Positions 8,207 through 17,083 of a stretch of 64,000 bases of DNA are shown one piece after another. The notes beneath the pieces were generated by a model, which was not told the origin of the DNA, made no database searches, and saw nothing but the letters and a program-made list of their open reading frames with translations. Location: positions 310,001 to 374,000 of the forward strand of contig NC_009253.1 of assembly GCF_000016165.1 (NCBI RefSeq). Direction: 5' to 3'. Made by a program: the position numbers and the translations under genes. Every line of letters starts with the position of its first letter. The first letter of the stretch is position 1. This DNA is from Desulforamulus reducens MI-1 (GTDB lineage Bacteria; Bacillota; Desulfotomaculia; Desulfotomaculales; Desulfotomaculaceae).

Positions 8207-8965
8207 TTATTTTTCTAAACCATGTCGTTCTCTCATAGATATCTCCCCATCAATCAGAATAGTATAGGAATCATGGACAATACGGTCTAAAATGGAATCT
8301 GCCAAGGTTACCTCACCTATTTTTTCATGCCACCCTCTAGGATCAAACTGGGAACAAAAAATGGTTGAACCTGTCTGATGTCTTGACTCCACTATTTCCA
8401 GAAGGTCCCGTGCCTCGCTCCCCTTTAAAGGTGTTAGAAGCCATTCATCTAGTATAAGGAGATTAACTTTCTTGTATTGCTTGATAACCTTTTGGAATAT
8501 GCCCTCACCTCTGGCGATTGTTAATTCATCAAGTAGATCAGGTAGCCGTACATACCTAACTTTGTAGAATTGCCGGCATGCAGCAACTCCAAAGGCGCAA
8601 GCTAGATAGGTTTTGCCGTTACCTGAAGCGCCCATAATAATGATATTGTGGTGATCTTGAATATACTGACCTGAAGCCAACCGGAGAATTTGAGCTTTAT
8701 CAAGCTTTCTATCTGGATGATATTCTATATCCTCAATACATGCTTGGTTGTACCGGAATTGTGATCCTTTAATCAGGAGGTTCAGCTTATTATTCTTTCT
8801 CCGTGACCATTCCACATCCACAAGAAGGCTGAAGCGATCTTCAAAGGATAGTTCCCGGTAATCGGTATCATGCAACTGTTTCCTGTAGGTTTCGGCCATT
8901 GCAGTTAAACGCATATCATTTAATTTTGATATTGTATTTTCGTTAGTCATTGTTTTTACCTCCAT
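8207..8965 (-). CDS. istB: IS21-family helper ATPase IstB (element 2)
   Basis: 252-residue AAA+ ATPase with Walker A GASGNGKTY (about residues 112-120) and Walker B LLILDEWLL, ending with the IstB block DRIVHDSYTILI. Its start overlaps the 3' end of istA by 23 bases, consistent with coupled translation. It shares only family-level similarity with the istB of element 1. Intact. Confidence 0.92.
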   Translation of the reverse strand: MEVKTMTNENTISKLNDMRLTAMAETYRKQLHDTDYRELSFEDRFSLLVDVEWSRRKNNKLNLLIKGSQFRYNQACIEDIEYHPDRKLDKAQILRLASGQYIQDHHNIIIMGASGNGKTYLACAFGVAACRQFYKVRYVRLPDLLDELTIARGEGIFQKVIKQYKKVNLLILDEWLLTPLKGSEARDLLEIVESRHQTGSTIFCSQFDPRGWHEKIGEVTLADSILDRIVHDSYTILIDGEISMRERHGLEK

Positions 8966-10502
8966 AGTAAGCGGCTCCCCTAGTGAATCCGTAAGAGCTG
9001 GCTGTCTTTTTAGTTGTGTTATCCACAGTTGGATTCACCTCAGATAATTTATCTTGGCCCGTCTTTAGGATGGTTTGAATACTCTTTAGGGTGGGTCTGG
9101 GGGTATAGTCTAGAGCCCTTTTACATGCGGCTTCGATGCGTTCAACCGAATGTTTATCAGCTAGCTTCATTAGTGCTAAGCAAGATTTAAGTCCTTGCTT
9201 TTCTGTCTTGTAAGAGGCTAAAATGCTTTTAACAGTGGTTAATGTGTGTGATCCAACTTTACTTGCCCATTCAAGAATTGAATCTTGGTTGAACTCAATG
9301 TATTTTTTATGATTATCAGGCATGTGTTCTGGAATTGTGGATGCTTGTCCTACTTTCCCAGAAAGCCTTTTATGGGAGGCAATACGGAAATGTTTGAAGA
9401 AAATTTCCACCACATTCTTCGTAATCCGGACATCAACTAGTTGTTTGATATATTCATAAGGAACTGAGTAATATATTTTATCCACAGATATATGATAATC
9501 ATATTGTACGGTGGCTTTTTTCCAAGTAGCTAGCTCGTATGGGGAAGCAGGCAGTGGAATTAGCGCAAATTTCTCCTCTTCCGTGAAAGCGGAAAGCCTG
9601 TTTCCTGGCTTTTTTTGAAAAGATTTGGTGTTGTATTCCGTTAATTTTTTGTGGATGGCTTCATTGAGTTCTTTAATTGAGAAAAACTGCTGATTGCGGA
9701 GAGAGGCAATAATCCAAGTGGAGATGATACCTACAGTACCTTCTGCACTAGGTTTATCTTTAGGGTGACGTACTCTGGCTGGCATAATAGAGGTGTTGTA
9801 ATGTTCAGCCATTTCCTGATACGTGCGGTTAATAATGGGATCAGTCTGGGAGGACTTTTCCACACCAGTTTTTAAGTTGTCCGGTACAATCATTCTGGTC
9901 ACACCACCGAAGAACTTGAAGGCATGAATGTGAGCCGTGATCCAACTCTCGGTTTCCATCGAGAGAAAAGCTTCTACATAAGCATATTGACTGCAGGGTA
10001 ACGCTGCAACAAATACGTAAGCGGTGATATCTTCTCCTGTGATGTTATCTTTAATGGACATAGTCTGGCCTGCCCAGTCTACTTCCATTAATTCACCGGG
10101 CTTTCTTTTTATTCTCATAGTGGCTTTTGTAGTATTGGCATAATCATGATAAAACCGGCAAAATTGTCGATAACTATAAGGTATCTTATGATTCTGCCTG
10201 CAGTTCTGGCAATATTCATCCCACAAAAGCGAAAGTGTTACCCCACTTTTAGCCATTTCCTTGTGGATATACTCGCAGTCAGGCCTTCTCCTGAAGGTAA
10301 GAGAAACATTCTTTTCAGGAAACAAAACATCCTGGAGCTGACCATCTGACATATCCTTCTCAAATGGCCAAGAAATACCCTGACTTTCAGCTCGTTTGAG
10401 AACTTCGCTCACAGTGTTCCTTGAGTTGGAGCAACTTGCGGCAATGCCTCTCATACTAAGACCCTGGGCATGAAGCCTCAGGATTTCCCGGTACTTGATC
10501 AT
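8943..10502 (-). CDS. istA: IS21-family transposase IstA (element 2)
   Basis: 519-residue DDE transposase with N-terminal helix-turn-helix (LSMRGIAASCSNSRNTVSEV), catalytic blocks LMEVDWAGQTM, MIVPDNLKTGV and KPSAEGTVGII, and a C-terminal domain containing DKIYYSVPYEYI. Length and motifs are those of the IS21 family. A GGAGGTTTTTTT stretch supplies the ribosome-binding site before the start at 10502. Intact and paired with istB. Confidence 0.92.
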   Translation of the reverse strand: MIKYREILRLHAQGLSMRGIAASCSNSRNTVSEVLKRAESQGISWPFEKDMSDGQLQDVLFPEKNVSLTFRRRPDCEYIHKEMAKSGVTLSLLWDEYCQNCRQNHKIPYSYRQFCRFYHDYANTTKATMRIKRKPGELMEVDWAGQTMSIKDNITGEDITAYVFVAALPCSQYAYVEAFLSMETESWITAHIHAFKFFGGVTRMIVPDNLKTGVEKSSQTDPIINRTYQEMAEHYNTSIMPARVRHPKDKPSAEGTVGIISTWIIASLRNQQFFSIKELNEAIHKKLTEYNTKSFQKKPGNRLSAFTEEEKFALIPLPASPYELATWKKATVQYDYHISVDKIYYSVPYEYIKQLVDVRITKNVVEIFFKHFRIASHKRLSGKVGQASTIPEHMPDNHKKYIEFNQDSILEWASKVGSHTLTTVKSILASYKTEKQGLKSCLALMKLADKHSVERIEAACKRALDYTPRPTLKSIQTILKTGQDKLSEVNPTVDNTTKKTASSYGFTRGAAYYGGKNND

Positions 10503-10772
10503 AAAAAAACCTCCTGTAATCAGAATTGTACTTTTATGTACAGTGTTGATTATACAAGAGGTGGCTCTTTCGATGGCAGAACTGGCTTAAAATCATGTCA
10601 TACGTGGCTCAGAAACATGGCACGAGTGGTATATTTTGTTGTCTTTATTCAATCGTGAACTAAAAGATCTCCAAAAGGAACTTAAACGAAAAGAAGCTGC
10701 ACTTGCTGAAACTGCTGCACTTTTAGTTCTAAGAAAAAAGGCCCAAGCGATCTGGGGGGACCCCGAGGACGA

Positions 10773-11837
10773 ATGATCAGTGTCTCAGATCGCAAAAAAG
10801 CCATTTCACTGATCAAAGAAGCTGTTGCTAACGGGGCTAGAGAACCAGAGGCTTGTAAGGTACTTGGAATTACTCAACGTACCCTGCAACGTTGGCGAAG
10901 TAGTTTAACACCTATTGAAGACCAACGAAAGAATGCTAAACGGCCGGAACCTGCAAACAAGCTTAGCATAGATGAAAGACAAGCCATTATAGAAACTGCC
11001 AATCAACCTGAATTTAAGAGTTTACCACCTAGTCAAATTGTTCCCCGACTAGCCGACCAAGGCATTTACCTAGCTTCAGAGTCAACATTTTACCGGGTGC
11101 TGAAAGAAAACAACATGCAACATCATCGTGGAAGAGCTAAAAAACCATGTGCTAAGCCAATCTCAACTCATTGTGCTACAAGTCCAAACCAAGTTTGGAT
11201 GTGGGATATTACTTGGTTACCAGGTCCTGCTAAGGGCATTTTTTTCTACCTATATCTAATTTTAGACCTATTCAGCCGTAAGATAGTTGCTTGGGATATC
11301 TGGACTGAAGAGTCCTCTGAAAATGCTAGCATATTAGTACGACGGGCCATAATGTCTGAGAAACGTACTCTAGCTAATGAGCCACTGGTTTTGCATTCAG
11401 ATAACGGTAGCCCAATGAAAGGGGCAACCCTACTGGAAACACTCTATCAGTTGGGGATAACTCCATCTAAAAGTCGCCCAAGAGTTAGCAATGATAACCC
11501 TTACGCGGAATCCATTTTCCGCACTTGCAAATACCGCCCTAATTACCCGGCTAAAGGATTTGACACATTGACTGAAGCTAGGGAATGAGTACTATCATTC
11601 ACCAGATGGTACAATCAGGAACACCGACACAGTGGTCTTAATTTCCTGACCCCAAATCAAAGGCATAATGGTCTCTCAACACAGATTCTTGAGCGAAGAA
11701 AACAGGTTTATGAAGAAGCTAAATTAAAGCATCCAGAGAGATGGTCAGGCCCAATCAGGGATTGGACATTAGACGAAGTTGTTTGGCTGAATCCAGAGCG
11801 TGTTGAAGAGCCTGAATCCAAGGAAAAACATGCATAA
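10773..11837 (+). pseudogene. IS3-family orfB transposase with an internal TGA stop
   Basis: The rve-type integrase core of an IS3 transposase. MWDITWLPG (first Asp), LHSDNGSPM (second Asp) and NPYAESIFRT (Glu) form the DDE triad. Residues about 15-40 hold a helix-turn-helix. The frame stops at TGA 11586-11588, but it continues in the same frame for 83 more codons (VLSFTRWYNQEHRHSGLNFL, the conserved IS3 C-terminal block) to TAA at 11835. In related proteins this position is Trp (EAREW), so TGG has become TGA. The triad precedes the stop, but the conserved tail is lost, so the element is probably immobile. Confidence 0.88.
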
Positions 11838-11929
11838 TACACAGAAAGTAAAATACAGGCGGTTTCCCGAGAGAGGGGAAATATATCTCCAAGCAACAGC
11901 CGCCGCTTGCGGTCGGAGCGAAGCGGAGA

Positions 11930-12034
11930 GTCTTGACTCATGTGCTAAGCTGTATAAGCCCGACCGTAAATAAGTGAATTTTGGCGTATATCCGTCGGTC
12001 GGGTTATCTCACGATTAGCACATGAAGTCAAGAC
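11930..12034. repeat. 105-bp imperfect palindrome near the right end of the IS3 element
   Basis: Arm 1 (11930-11966) begins GTCTTGACTCATGTGCTAA and ends CCCGACCG; arm 2 (about 11994-12034) begins CGGTCGGG and ends TTAGCACATGAAGTCAAGAC. The arms pair over most of their length with a small internal loop and a ~27-base apex. From 11838 to 12287 I see no gene; this hairpin and the IS end are the only structure. Confidence 0.7.
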
Positions 12035-12286
12035 CGGCGGTGGGTACACAACTAAACTATCTTACAATTTCAGCGACAACTATCTTGACAAACGCCGCTA
12101 CCAGACCACTGCACATAATCAATATCTTGATAGGCTAACGAAATATTAAGCAATTCTATGAAACAGGAAGCAATACTTGTGTTTTATGTGTCTATTTAAC
12201 GGGGGACGCCGCACCTACAGAACTTGGGTTTAGATTGAAACCACACTCCGGTGACTAACGGGAGATGTCAGCAATTTGAATTTAAA

Positions 12287-12688
12287 TTAAAATTCTACTA
12301 CTTTGGGTGGTTGACCGGAAAAGTCTGCAATAACAGCGGTTCCGTGTTCAATATAAAATGCCTCAAAGACTGGATTATCTGCTGTTTGGTAAATTGATTT
12401 TACCAAAGCACTTCTTTCCAGGATTTTTTCCTTAATCCCCAGATCATTACTAAATTTTACTTCGCCGCTAAGTCTTATCCAAGCAAACTGAGGTGTAGAA
12501 GCTGAAAACTCCACAAAGGGGTTTACCTTTAGCTGTTTAAAGACATCCTTTGTATTAGCTGTGCAAAAATAGAGTTTACCATCGTCTTCAAGCATGAACT
12601 GAAAAGGTCTTACTTTTGGTTTTCCCTCTTCGGCAGTTGCTAAAAAACCGGTGCTGTTTTCGTTTAGGAACCTTACTACTTCTTGCAT
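12287..12688 (-). CDS. Pyridoxamine 5'-phosphate oxidase-like (split-barrel flavin-binding) protein
   Basis: 133-residue protein of the PNPOx-like split-barrel family, which usually binds FMN or F420/haem and has diverse small oxidoreductase roles. The pattern TGFLATAEEGKPKVRPFQF followed by GKLYFCTANTKDVFKQL and the closing QPPKVVEF is characteristic. The ribosome-binding site GGAGGTATTTAAATG is strong. It lies downstream of a marR gene on the same strand, and the intergenic region repeats the palindrome found in the marR promoter, so MarR probably controls both. Substrate unknown. Confidence 0.85.
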   Translation of the reverse strand: MQEVVRFLNENSTGFLATAEEGKPKVRPFQFMLEDDGKLYFCTANTKDVFKQLKVNPFVEFSASTPQFAWIRLSGEVKFSNDLGIKEKILERSALVKSIYQTADNPVFEAFYIEHGTAVIADFSGQPPKVVEF

Positions 12689-12756
12689 TTAAATACCTCC
12701 AAAGAGTTTTTATTTATAGTGTTTATACACACTATTTACTAAAGTTAAATATAAAA

Positions 12757-12770
12757 GTTAGATATCTAAC
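12757..12770. promoter_or_regulatory. MarR operator upstream of the PNPOx-like gene
   Basis: Perfect 14-bp palindrome GTTAGATATCTAAC, 69-82 bp upstream of the 12688 start. The same core TTAGATATCTAA lies within the marR promoter at 13253-13264. Between this site and the gene there is also TAGTGT-N6-ACACTA (12717-12734). Confidence 0.7.
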
Positions 12771-12804
12771 ATTATGCTTAAAAATATATGAATCTGTTAC
12801 AGAT

Positions 12805-13239
12805 TCATTTTTGTGCATCAAATCTAGAGTTAACATCATTCAGTAACCTTTCAAGGGCCTCTGATTCTTCTTCAGTTAAGTCTCCGTAGAGTATACCATT
12901 AAGTTTTGCGGAAATATCATCAAAGATTGGTTTTAACTCAAATCCTTTCTTGGTTAATTTTATATAGGTAACTCTACTATCCGTGTGGCTTTTTTCCTTC
13001 TCTACAAAACCGTATTGTACTAGCTTTTCTATTAATACTGTAACAGTAGGTTTTGTTCGATGGATTTTAGCTGCTAACTCCTTCATAGTAAATTTTTCAC
13101 CATGAAAAAGAATAACTAAAATATCTCCATGAGAAGGAACGATCCCTTCAACTCCGTGACTTTCTAGTTCTCTAATAATTAATTTAGTTGCCTTTTCTCT
13201 TATTCTGCTTATTATGGAAAGGGCATTTCCTTTTCTCAT
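12805..13239 (-). CDS. MarR-family transcriptional regulator, probably autoregulated
   Basis: About 144 residues with the winged helix-turn-helix of MarR: FTMKELAAKIHRTKPTVTVL (recognition region about residues 50-75) and the wing KEKSHTDSRVTYIKLT. I prefer ATG 13239 to GTG 13245. There is no Shine-Dalgarno; instead a consensus promoter places its -10 hexamer six bases before the ATG, so the mRNA is probably leaderless. The gene is followed by the PNPOx-like gene on the same strand. The shared palindrome in both upstream regions indicates autoregulation and control of the neighbour. Ligand unknown. Confidence 0.88.
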   Translation of the reverse strand: MRKGNALSIISRIREKATKLIIRELESHGVEGIVPSHGDILVILFHGEKFTMKELAAKIHRTKPTVTVLIEKLVQYGFVEKEKSHTDSRVTYIKLTKKGFELKPIFDDISAKLNGILYGDLTEEESEALERLLNDVNSRFDAQK

Positions 13240-13245
13240 AATCAC

Positions 13246-13274
13246 ATTATAATTAGATATCTAACCAATGTCAA
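13246..13274 (-). promoter_or_regulatory. Consensus sigma-A promoter of marR with embedded operator
   Basis: On the minus strand: TTGACA (13274-13269), a 17-bp spacer, TATAAT (13251-13246). The spacer holds TTAGATATCTAA (13264-13253), the operator palindrome, so a bound dimer would sit exactly between -35 and -10. The start codon follows the -10 box by six bases. Confidence 0.85.
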
Positions 13275-13424
13275 CTACTTTTACATTAAGTGCTTGCTTT
13301 GCAAAATTATCATACTCAATTAAACAAGAAATTTCAAAATATTTGCTGACAACTACCATATTAAAAAATGCTGGGTCCGATAAATATGTATTACTGACTA
13401 GATTATTTTATTTGATGTAAGTTG

Positions 13425-13568
13425 TTAAACATAATTAAGAACCCACAAATGTAATACTTTTACAAAAAACCAAAGCAAAAGATATCCAGTGGAGACTAAA
13501 ATAGACAATAGCATTAAGGGAAAGGCAACTTTCATAAAACCTATAAAACTAATACCTGAATCCGTGAG
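13425..13568 (-). pseudogene. C-terminal remnant of an SLC13/ArsB-like permease
   Basis: A minus-strand frame reading GISFIGFMKVAFPLMLLS, then a hydrophobic segment and a stop at 13425-13427. The pattern of a short F-x-x-F-M-K-V-x-F-P motif followed by a final membrane helix is typical of the C-terminus of divalent-anion/citrate-type permeases. It is closed upstream by a stop (13569-13571). Nothing else is visible in 13265-13770. Confidence 0.4.
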
Positions 13569-13775
13569 TTACCTATTCTGTAACCTTATCTTTCAGTAAA
13601 ATATGTAAAAATTTGTATTATAAGGATTGCCACTAGCATTTAATGAATCTCTCAATAGTATTGAGCTTAAATTTGGCAATAAAAATCTAAGCACTCCTTT
13701 TAGTGCAAAGTTTTATCGTTCTGTGGATATTTCTATCTTGCTAAACACACAGAGTAAGCTTGTTTAAACTTGGAT

Positions 13776-15594
13776 TCGGAAAGTAACTTTTAGAAATCCT
13801 CTAACGTCAAGGCTTCAAAGTCATTTTTACGTGTAAAAATTTTAGCAAAAAAAAGGGTACACCACTCCTTAGCTGGAAATGTTTTAGTGACCAAACCAAA
13901 TCATTCCAAAGGATGGTGACCCTCTAAAATGATGGTATCACAACTTATTACCACAAATCAACTTGAAACTATGTCCCGTCAACAACGACGTAACTTGGAA
14001 CGCAAATACCAAAAGAAATTAAATTCCCTACAACACCAGACTAGCAAAAGCGATCTTCCGCTTAGGTTTGACAATTCGTCTGTAACCGCTTATGGAAGTT
14101 TTGGTATACTAGAGGCTTTTAAGAAGGCTGTTGATTTACCCGGTATGCTTAAACGGGTCTCTCTTAAGCGGCATCATAACTGTAAATACTCTGATACAGA
14201 GTTGTTGGATACGATCATTGATGCCCTCTCATTGGGATTATTGCGGTTTTCTCATATGAATGCTCTACAAACTGATCCTGGGTACCAGAAAATTAAGGAA
14301 GTAACACAAGTGCCTGACGAGAGCACCTTGCGAAACTTTGTATCTCTTATATGTGAGCAGGAGGCATTAGACCAATTGTCTCTGGTGAATCAGGAACTGT
14401 TATCCTTAAAGGCCAAATGCGACCAATCCCGCGAAGTCTAGCTGGATATTGACGACAGTGTCCTCACTGTTTTCGGTAAACAGGAGGGATCAAAAGTCGG
14501 TTACAATCCCCGGTATCACGGGCGACCTTCCTACAAAGTAAAAGTAGCGTTTATCTCCGGAACTTGCGAACTGGTCAATGCTGGCTTATATAGTGGGAAT
14601 GTCGCCAGTAACGGCCAATTTATGGAGTTTCTTAAAGAGACACTAGAGATCTTAGCCAACCAGAATATCCTCGTAAAAGGCATACGCATGGATAAAGGTT
14701 TTTTTGATGAAGATAACTTCGCCTACCTGGAAGAACAGGGCATTGAGTATATTTGTAAGGCTAAGCTCACCAGTAATATGAAAAAAGTCATTAAATACCT
14801 TGATGATCAGGAACGATGGCAGCCTTTGAGCAACCACTACGCTGCAGCAGAAATTACTCTTCCATTGCCTAAATGGTCCAAAGCCCGCAGGTTTGTATTT
14901 ATCCGTGAAACTCAAGAACCAAAGGTATCTGGTGAGCAACTTAACTTTGACCTAAAGACATTTGATTACCAAGTGATAATTACTTCTAGCGACGAGTACA
15001 ACCCAGAGGAGGTATGGCACCAATACAATAAGCGTTGCAATATTGAAAACAAAATTGATGAACTCAAGGTTGGTCTAGGCTTTGAAAAAATGAGTCAGGC
15101 AGAGTTGGATCGAAATATAGCCTTTATGTGGCTCAAAGTATTATCGTATAACATTCTCAACTGGTTTCGCTTGGTCTTATTGGATGGCAAAGACAGTCGT
15201 GCTGAAGTGCCAACTATCCGCCGCAAAATACTGAATGTACCTGGGAACATTGTAGGCAACGACCGTTACCGCCATATAAAGTTAGCCCCTAATCCCTGGC
15301 TACAAAAGGTTTTGAAAAATGCCAAGGAAAAACTACAAGAATTTCTCTGCACACAGGCATGGGTTGCAGTAAGTTCCGGTTAAACAAACATCGGACGACC
15401 TAAATATCTGGTGTCACTGATCCCCCAAAAGGGGTCTTATTAACTGTACCCTAAAACCTAGCCTTTATTGGGGTACTTAGGAGTAATACCATATTCCAGA
15501 CGCCAAGAATTTCAGAGACCATAAAAACAGTGGTTTAATGCCCTAAAATTTGGTTATTTGAGGGATTAAGTCAAGCTCGGGAAGCTACTTTCCG
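13776..15594 (+). mobile_element. IS1380-family insertion sequence, copy 2
   Basis: Left terminal repeat TCGGAAAGTAACTTT at 13776-13790; right terminal repeat (read inward) TCGGAAAGTAGCTTC ending at 15594. Length about 1.82 kb. Its coding region is close to identical to copy 1 but differs at scattered positions, so the copies are not a recent duplication. Like copy 1 the right end is palindromic (TCGGGAAG-CTA-CTTTCCGA). No target duplication is apparent. Confidence 0.82.
13929..15383 (+). pseudogene. IS1380-family transposase, copy 2, broken by a TAG codon
   Basis: Same protein as copy 1 but with TAG at 14439-14441 where copy 1 has TGG (Trp, in REVWLDI). The frame is otherwise intact from ATG 13929 (or 13971) to TAA 15381-15383. 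The residue after the stop block is Asp (GAC 14451-14453), i.e. this copy keeps the presumed catalytic Asp that copy 1 lacks. So one copy has the stop and the other has the active-site change. A start inside the second half (14622) would make only a 253-residue fragment lacking the first catalytic block. Confidence 0.9.
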
Positions 15595-16975
15595 ATTTCA
15601 AGTTAAATGTTTCAAACCAGGGACTGTGCTTTCCAAATCGTAATTTCTTCTTTCTTGCATGTGAAACTAACCGTGATGCCAACGTGATTAAGTTCTGAAT
15701 CACCGTCCTAATCCTACGGCGTTCTGCCTGCTTTCGCAAGGGCACATGCTGCATTCTAGTTGTTGATTGTCCTATCATGCGCAACAGATTGTAGGCCACT
15801 ACTCCAAAATGTAGTATTAGGTTGTTAGTGTCAAATTTGCCAGAGGGCAGTCTTTCTAAATCCAGGTCTGTCTTAAGTTCGCTGTGAAACTGCTCACTGG
15901 TGCCATGTTCGTGGTATAGTCTTTCGATTACATGTGGAGGGTCTGGCAATGAGGTCCAATAGGTTTCTGCCTCCACCTGGGGTACGAGAAATATCTGGCC
16001 ATCTTTACCAAAGGTTCTTTCGGTAATTTTGTAAACTACCCTGATTTCTCTTTTCAGCTCCTTTTTGTATTTCATCATGGAACCATAGTAGACTTTTTTA
16101 CCTTCACGTTCCTGGCAGTAAATATCTTTATTGTTCTTTGCCAATAGTAGCCACCCTTCAGGGGTTTCTTTGCGAAGGTTTCGCTTAATAATGAAATCAG
16201 CCTTAGTATCATCATTTAAGCAAATTTCAATATTACTAGCGCTGTCATTGCCTGAGTCCATCCTTAAAAGCAAAGGCAACTGGGTAATTTTTCGGGCATA
16301 GCGAATGCTTTCGGCAACAAATTCCGAAGTATTCTTTTGGCAATGTTCACTTCCTTGGCGTAACTCAGTATTTACGCAATAACCTTCCTTTGCTAGATAT
16401 GCAAAGATGGGAGCATAACCATCAGTGCCTTTGTAGGTACGGGAGACCCCTTCTTTTTTGGTGTTAGAGTTATCAAAGGGAGACACATCAATATCCAGTG
16501 GAAGATAAGTTCTGTTTTCCAGGCCTAGGTATACTGGGGTTAGCGGTGCATTGGTTTTCTTGATTAGCCCCGCAGATTCTTCCAACAGGATATTATTCCA
16601 TTGCTTATCTTTAGCAACCATATCTAATCGTTGGCGAAGGGTTGGGCTTGACGGTGTCTCTTTGATGTTTAACGAGATTGCAAAGAAATTATCTTCTCGA
16701 AAGGGTTCAATGTGGTCAAAATCACTCTTGCCTTGGCATAACAAGCCAATGTAGGCGATACCAACACTTCCATTAGAAATATGGGGTTTCTTTTGTTCAG
16801 CAGACATTGTATTGTTCAGTCGTGTTTTTATCTTGGTATTAGTCAGTAAGGCTCCGATAAGAGCTAAGCCCGAATGGGTGGTTAGCTCTTTGTCACCTTG
16901 TTCAATTTCAAAGATAGTGAGCCTATCATCGTCTCTGTTTTTGGTTTTGATTTTCTTGTTTCTTATCTTTTTCAT
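15566..16975 (-). CDS. IS1380-family transposase (divergent)
   Basis: 469-residue DDE transposase with blocks LDIDVSPFDN (first Asp), LRMDSGNDS (second Asp) and GTSEQFHSELK (Glu). The N-terminus is Lys/Arg-rich. It shares only family-level similarity with the other two IS1380 copies. The last ten residues (SESSFPSLT and stop) are encoded by the terminal repeat of the adjacent IS1380 copy 2, so the natural C-terminus may have been replaced; the catalytic core is untouched. Start ATG 16975 is preceded by a weak CAGGGGTG site. Confidence 0.88.
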   Translation of the reverse strand: MKKIRNKKIKTKNRDDDRLTIFEIEQGDKELTTHSGLALIGALLTNTKIKTRLNNTMSAEQKKPHISNGSVGIAYIGLLCQGKSDFDHIEPFREDNFFAISLNIKETPSSPTLRQRLDMVAKDKQWNNILLEESAGLIKKTNAPLTPVYLGLENRTYLPLDIDVSPFDNSNTKKEGVSRTYKGTDGYAPIFAYLAKEGYCVNTELRQGSEHCQKNTSEFVAESIRYARKITQLPLLLRMDSGNDSASNIEICLNDDTKADFIIKRNLRKETPEGWLLLAKNNKDIYCQEREGKKVYYGSMMKYKKELKREIRVVYKITERTFGKDGQIFLVPQVEAETYWTSLPDPPHVIERLYHEHGTSEQFHSELKTDLDLERLPSGKFDTNNLILHFGVVAYNLLRMIGQSTTRMQHVPLRKQAERRRIRTVIQNLITLASRLVSHARKKKLRFGKHSPWFETFNLKSESSFPSLT

Positions 16976-17083
16976 GTTGCACCCCTGAGGTGAAGATTAG
17001 AAATATCGATTAGATGTATATTTCTACATATTCCTTCATTTCCCTATAAATTATGGGGTGAGACAGAAAATTACTTTACGGAT
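15566..17083 (-). mobile_element. Divergent IS1380-type element abutting copy 2
   Basis: A second kind of IS1380-family element. Its upstream end is probably at about 17083, where a related terminal repeat, TCCGTAAAGTAATTT, can be read inward (12 of 15 matches to the copy 2 repeat). Its other end is not distinct: the transposase stop lies inside or just beyond the right terminal repeat of copy 2, so the two elements overlap or copy 2 truncated it. Confidence 0.6.

Larger units (their letters stand above)
8089..10651 (-). mobile_element. IS21-family element 2 (2563 bp) with ATCG target duplication
   Basis: Ends are GTTGAATATTGCC at 8089 and, inverted, TGAATAAAGACAAC at 10651; ATCG flanks both sides (8085-8088 and 10652-10655). 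The left end holds three 22-bp-spaced repeats of the form GAGCCANNTATGNCAT (8110-8170), mirrored at the right end (10563-10632), the usual IS21 multiple terminal repeats. It encodes istA and istB on the minus strand and interrupts the IS3 orfA. It is clearly different in sequence from IS21 element 1. Confidence 0.88.
7712..10776 (+). pseudogene. IS3-family orfA, interrupted by IS21 element 2
   Basis: Pieces 7712-8088 and 10656-10776 form one frame when 8089-10651 and one ATCG are removed. The restored product has an N-terminal helix-turn-helix of the transposase_8 type (TRYSDEFKYSIIKRM, then VKAISKETGLSEGTLHAWKK) and a C-terminal leucine-zipper-like helix (ELKDLQKELKRKEAALAET). The start ATG has GGGAGGAAATT upstream. 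The left piece as it stands reads through into the IS end and stops at 8155. OrfA would end with TGA overlapping the orfB ATG (ATGA at 10773-10776). Confidence 0.88.
7643..12090 (+). mobile_element. IS3-family element (about 1.9 kb of its own DNA) interrupted by a second IS21 element
   Basis: Left end TGTTAGGATAGTTGTC at 7643 and right end, read inward, TGTCAAGATAGTTGTC from 12090, match at 14 of 16 positions. Inside are orfA (split) and orfB (with a stop). The right 250 bp beyond orfB is non-coding and contains a large imperfect palindrome. No target duplication is seen, so DNA may have been lost next to one end. Boundaries are inferred from the repeats. Confidence 0.7.

Noticed and set aside
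12001-12148. Frame reading FSDNYLDKRRYQTTAHNQYL across the IS3 right end as a coding remnant
   Set aside because: Half of it is the IS3 terminal repeat itself and no family is recognisable; probably chance.
14622-15383. Second half of IS1380 copy 2 as an independent gene
   Set aside because: It is the continuation of the same transposase after a nonsense codon and lacks the first catalytic block.
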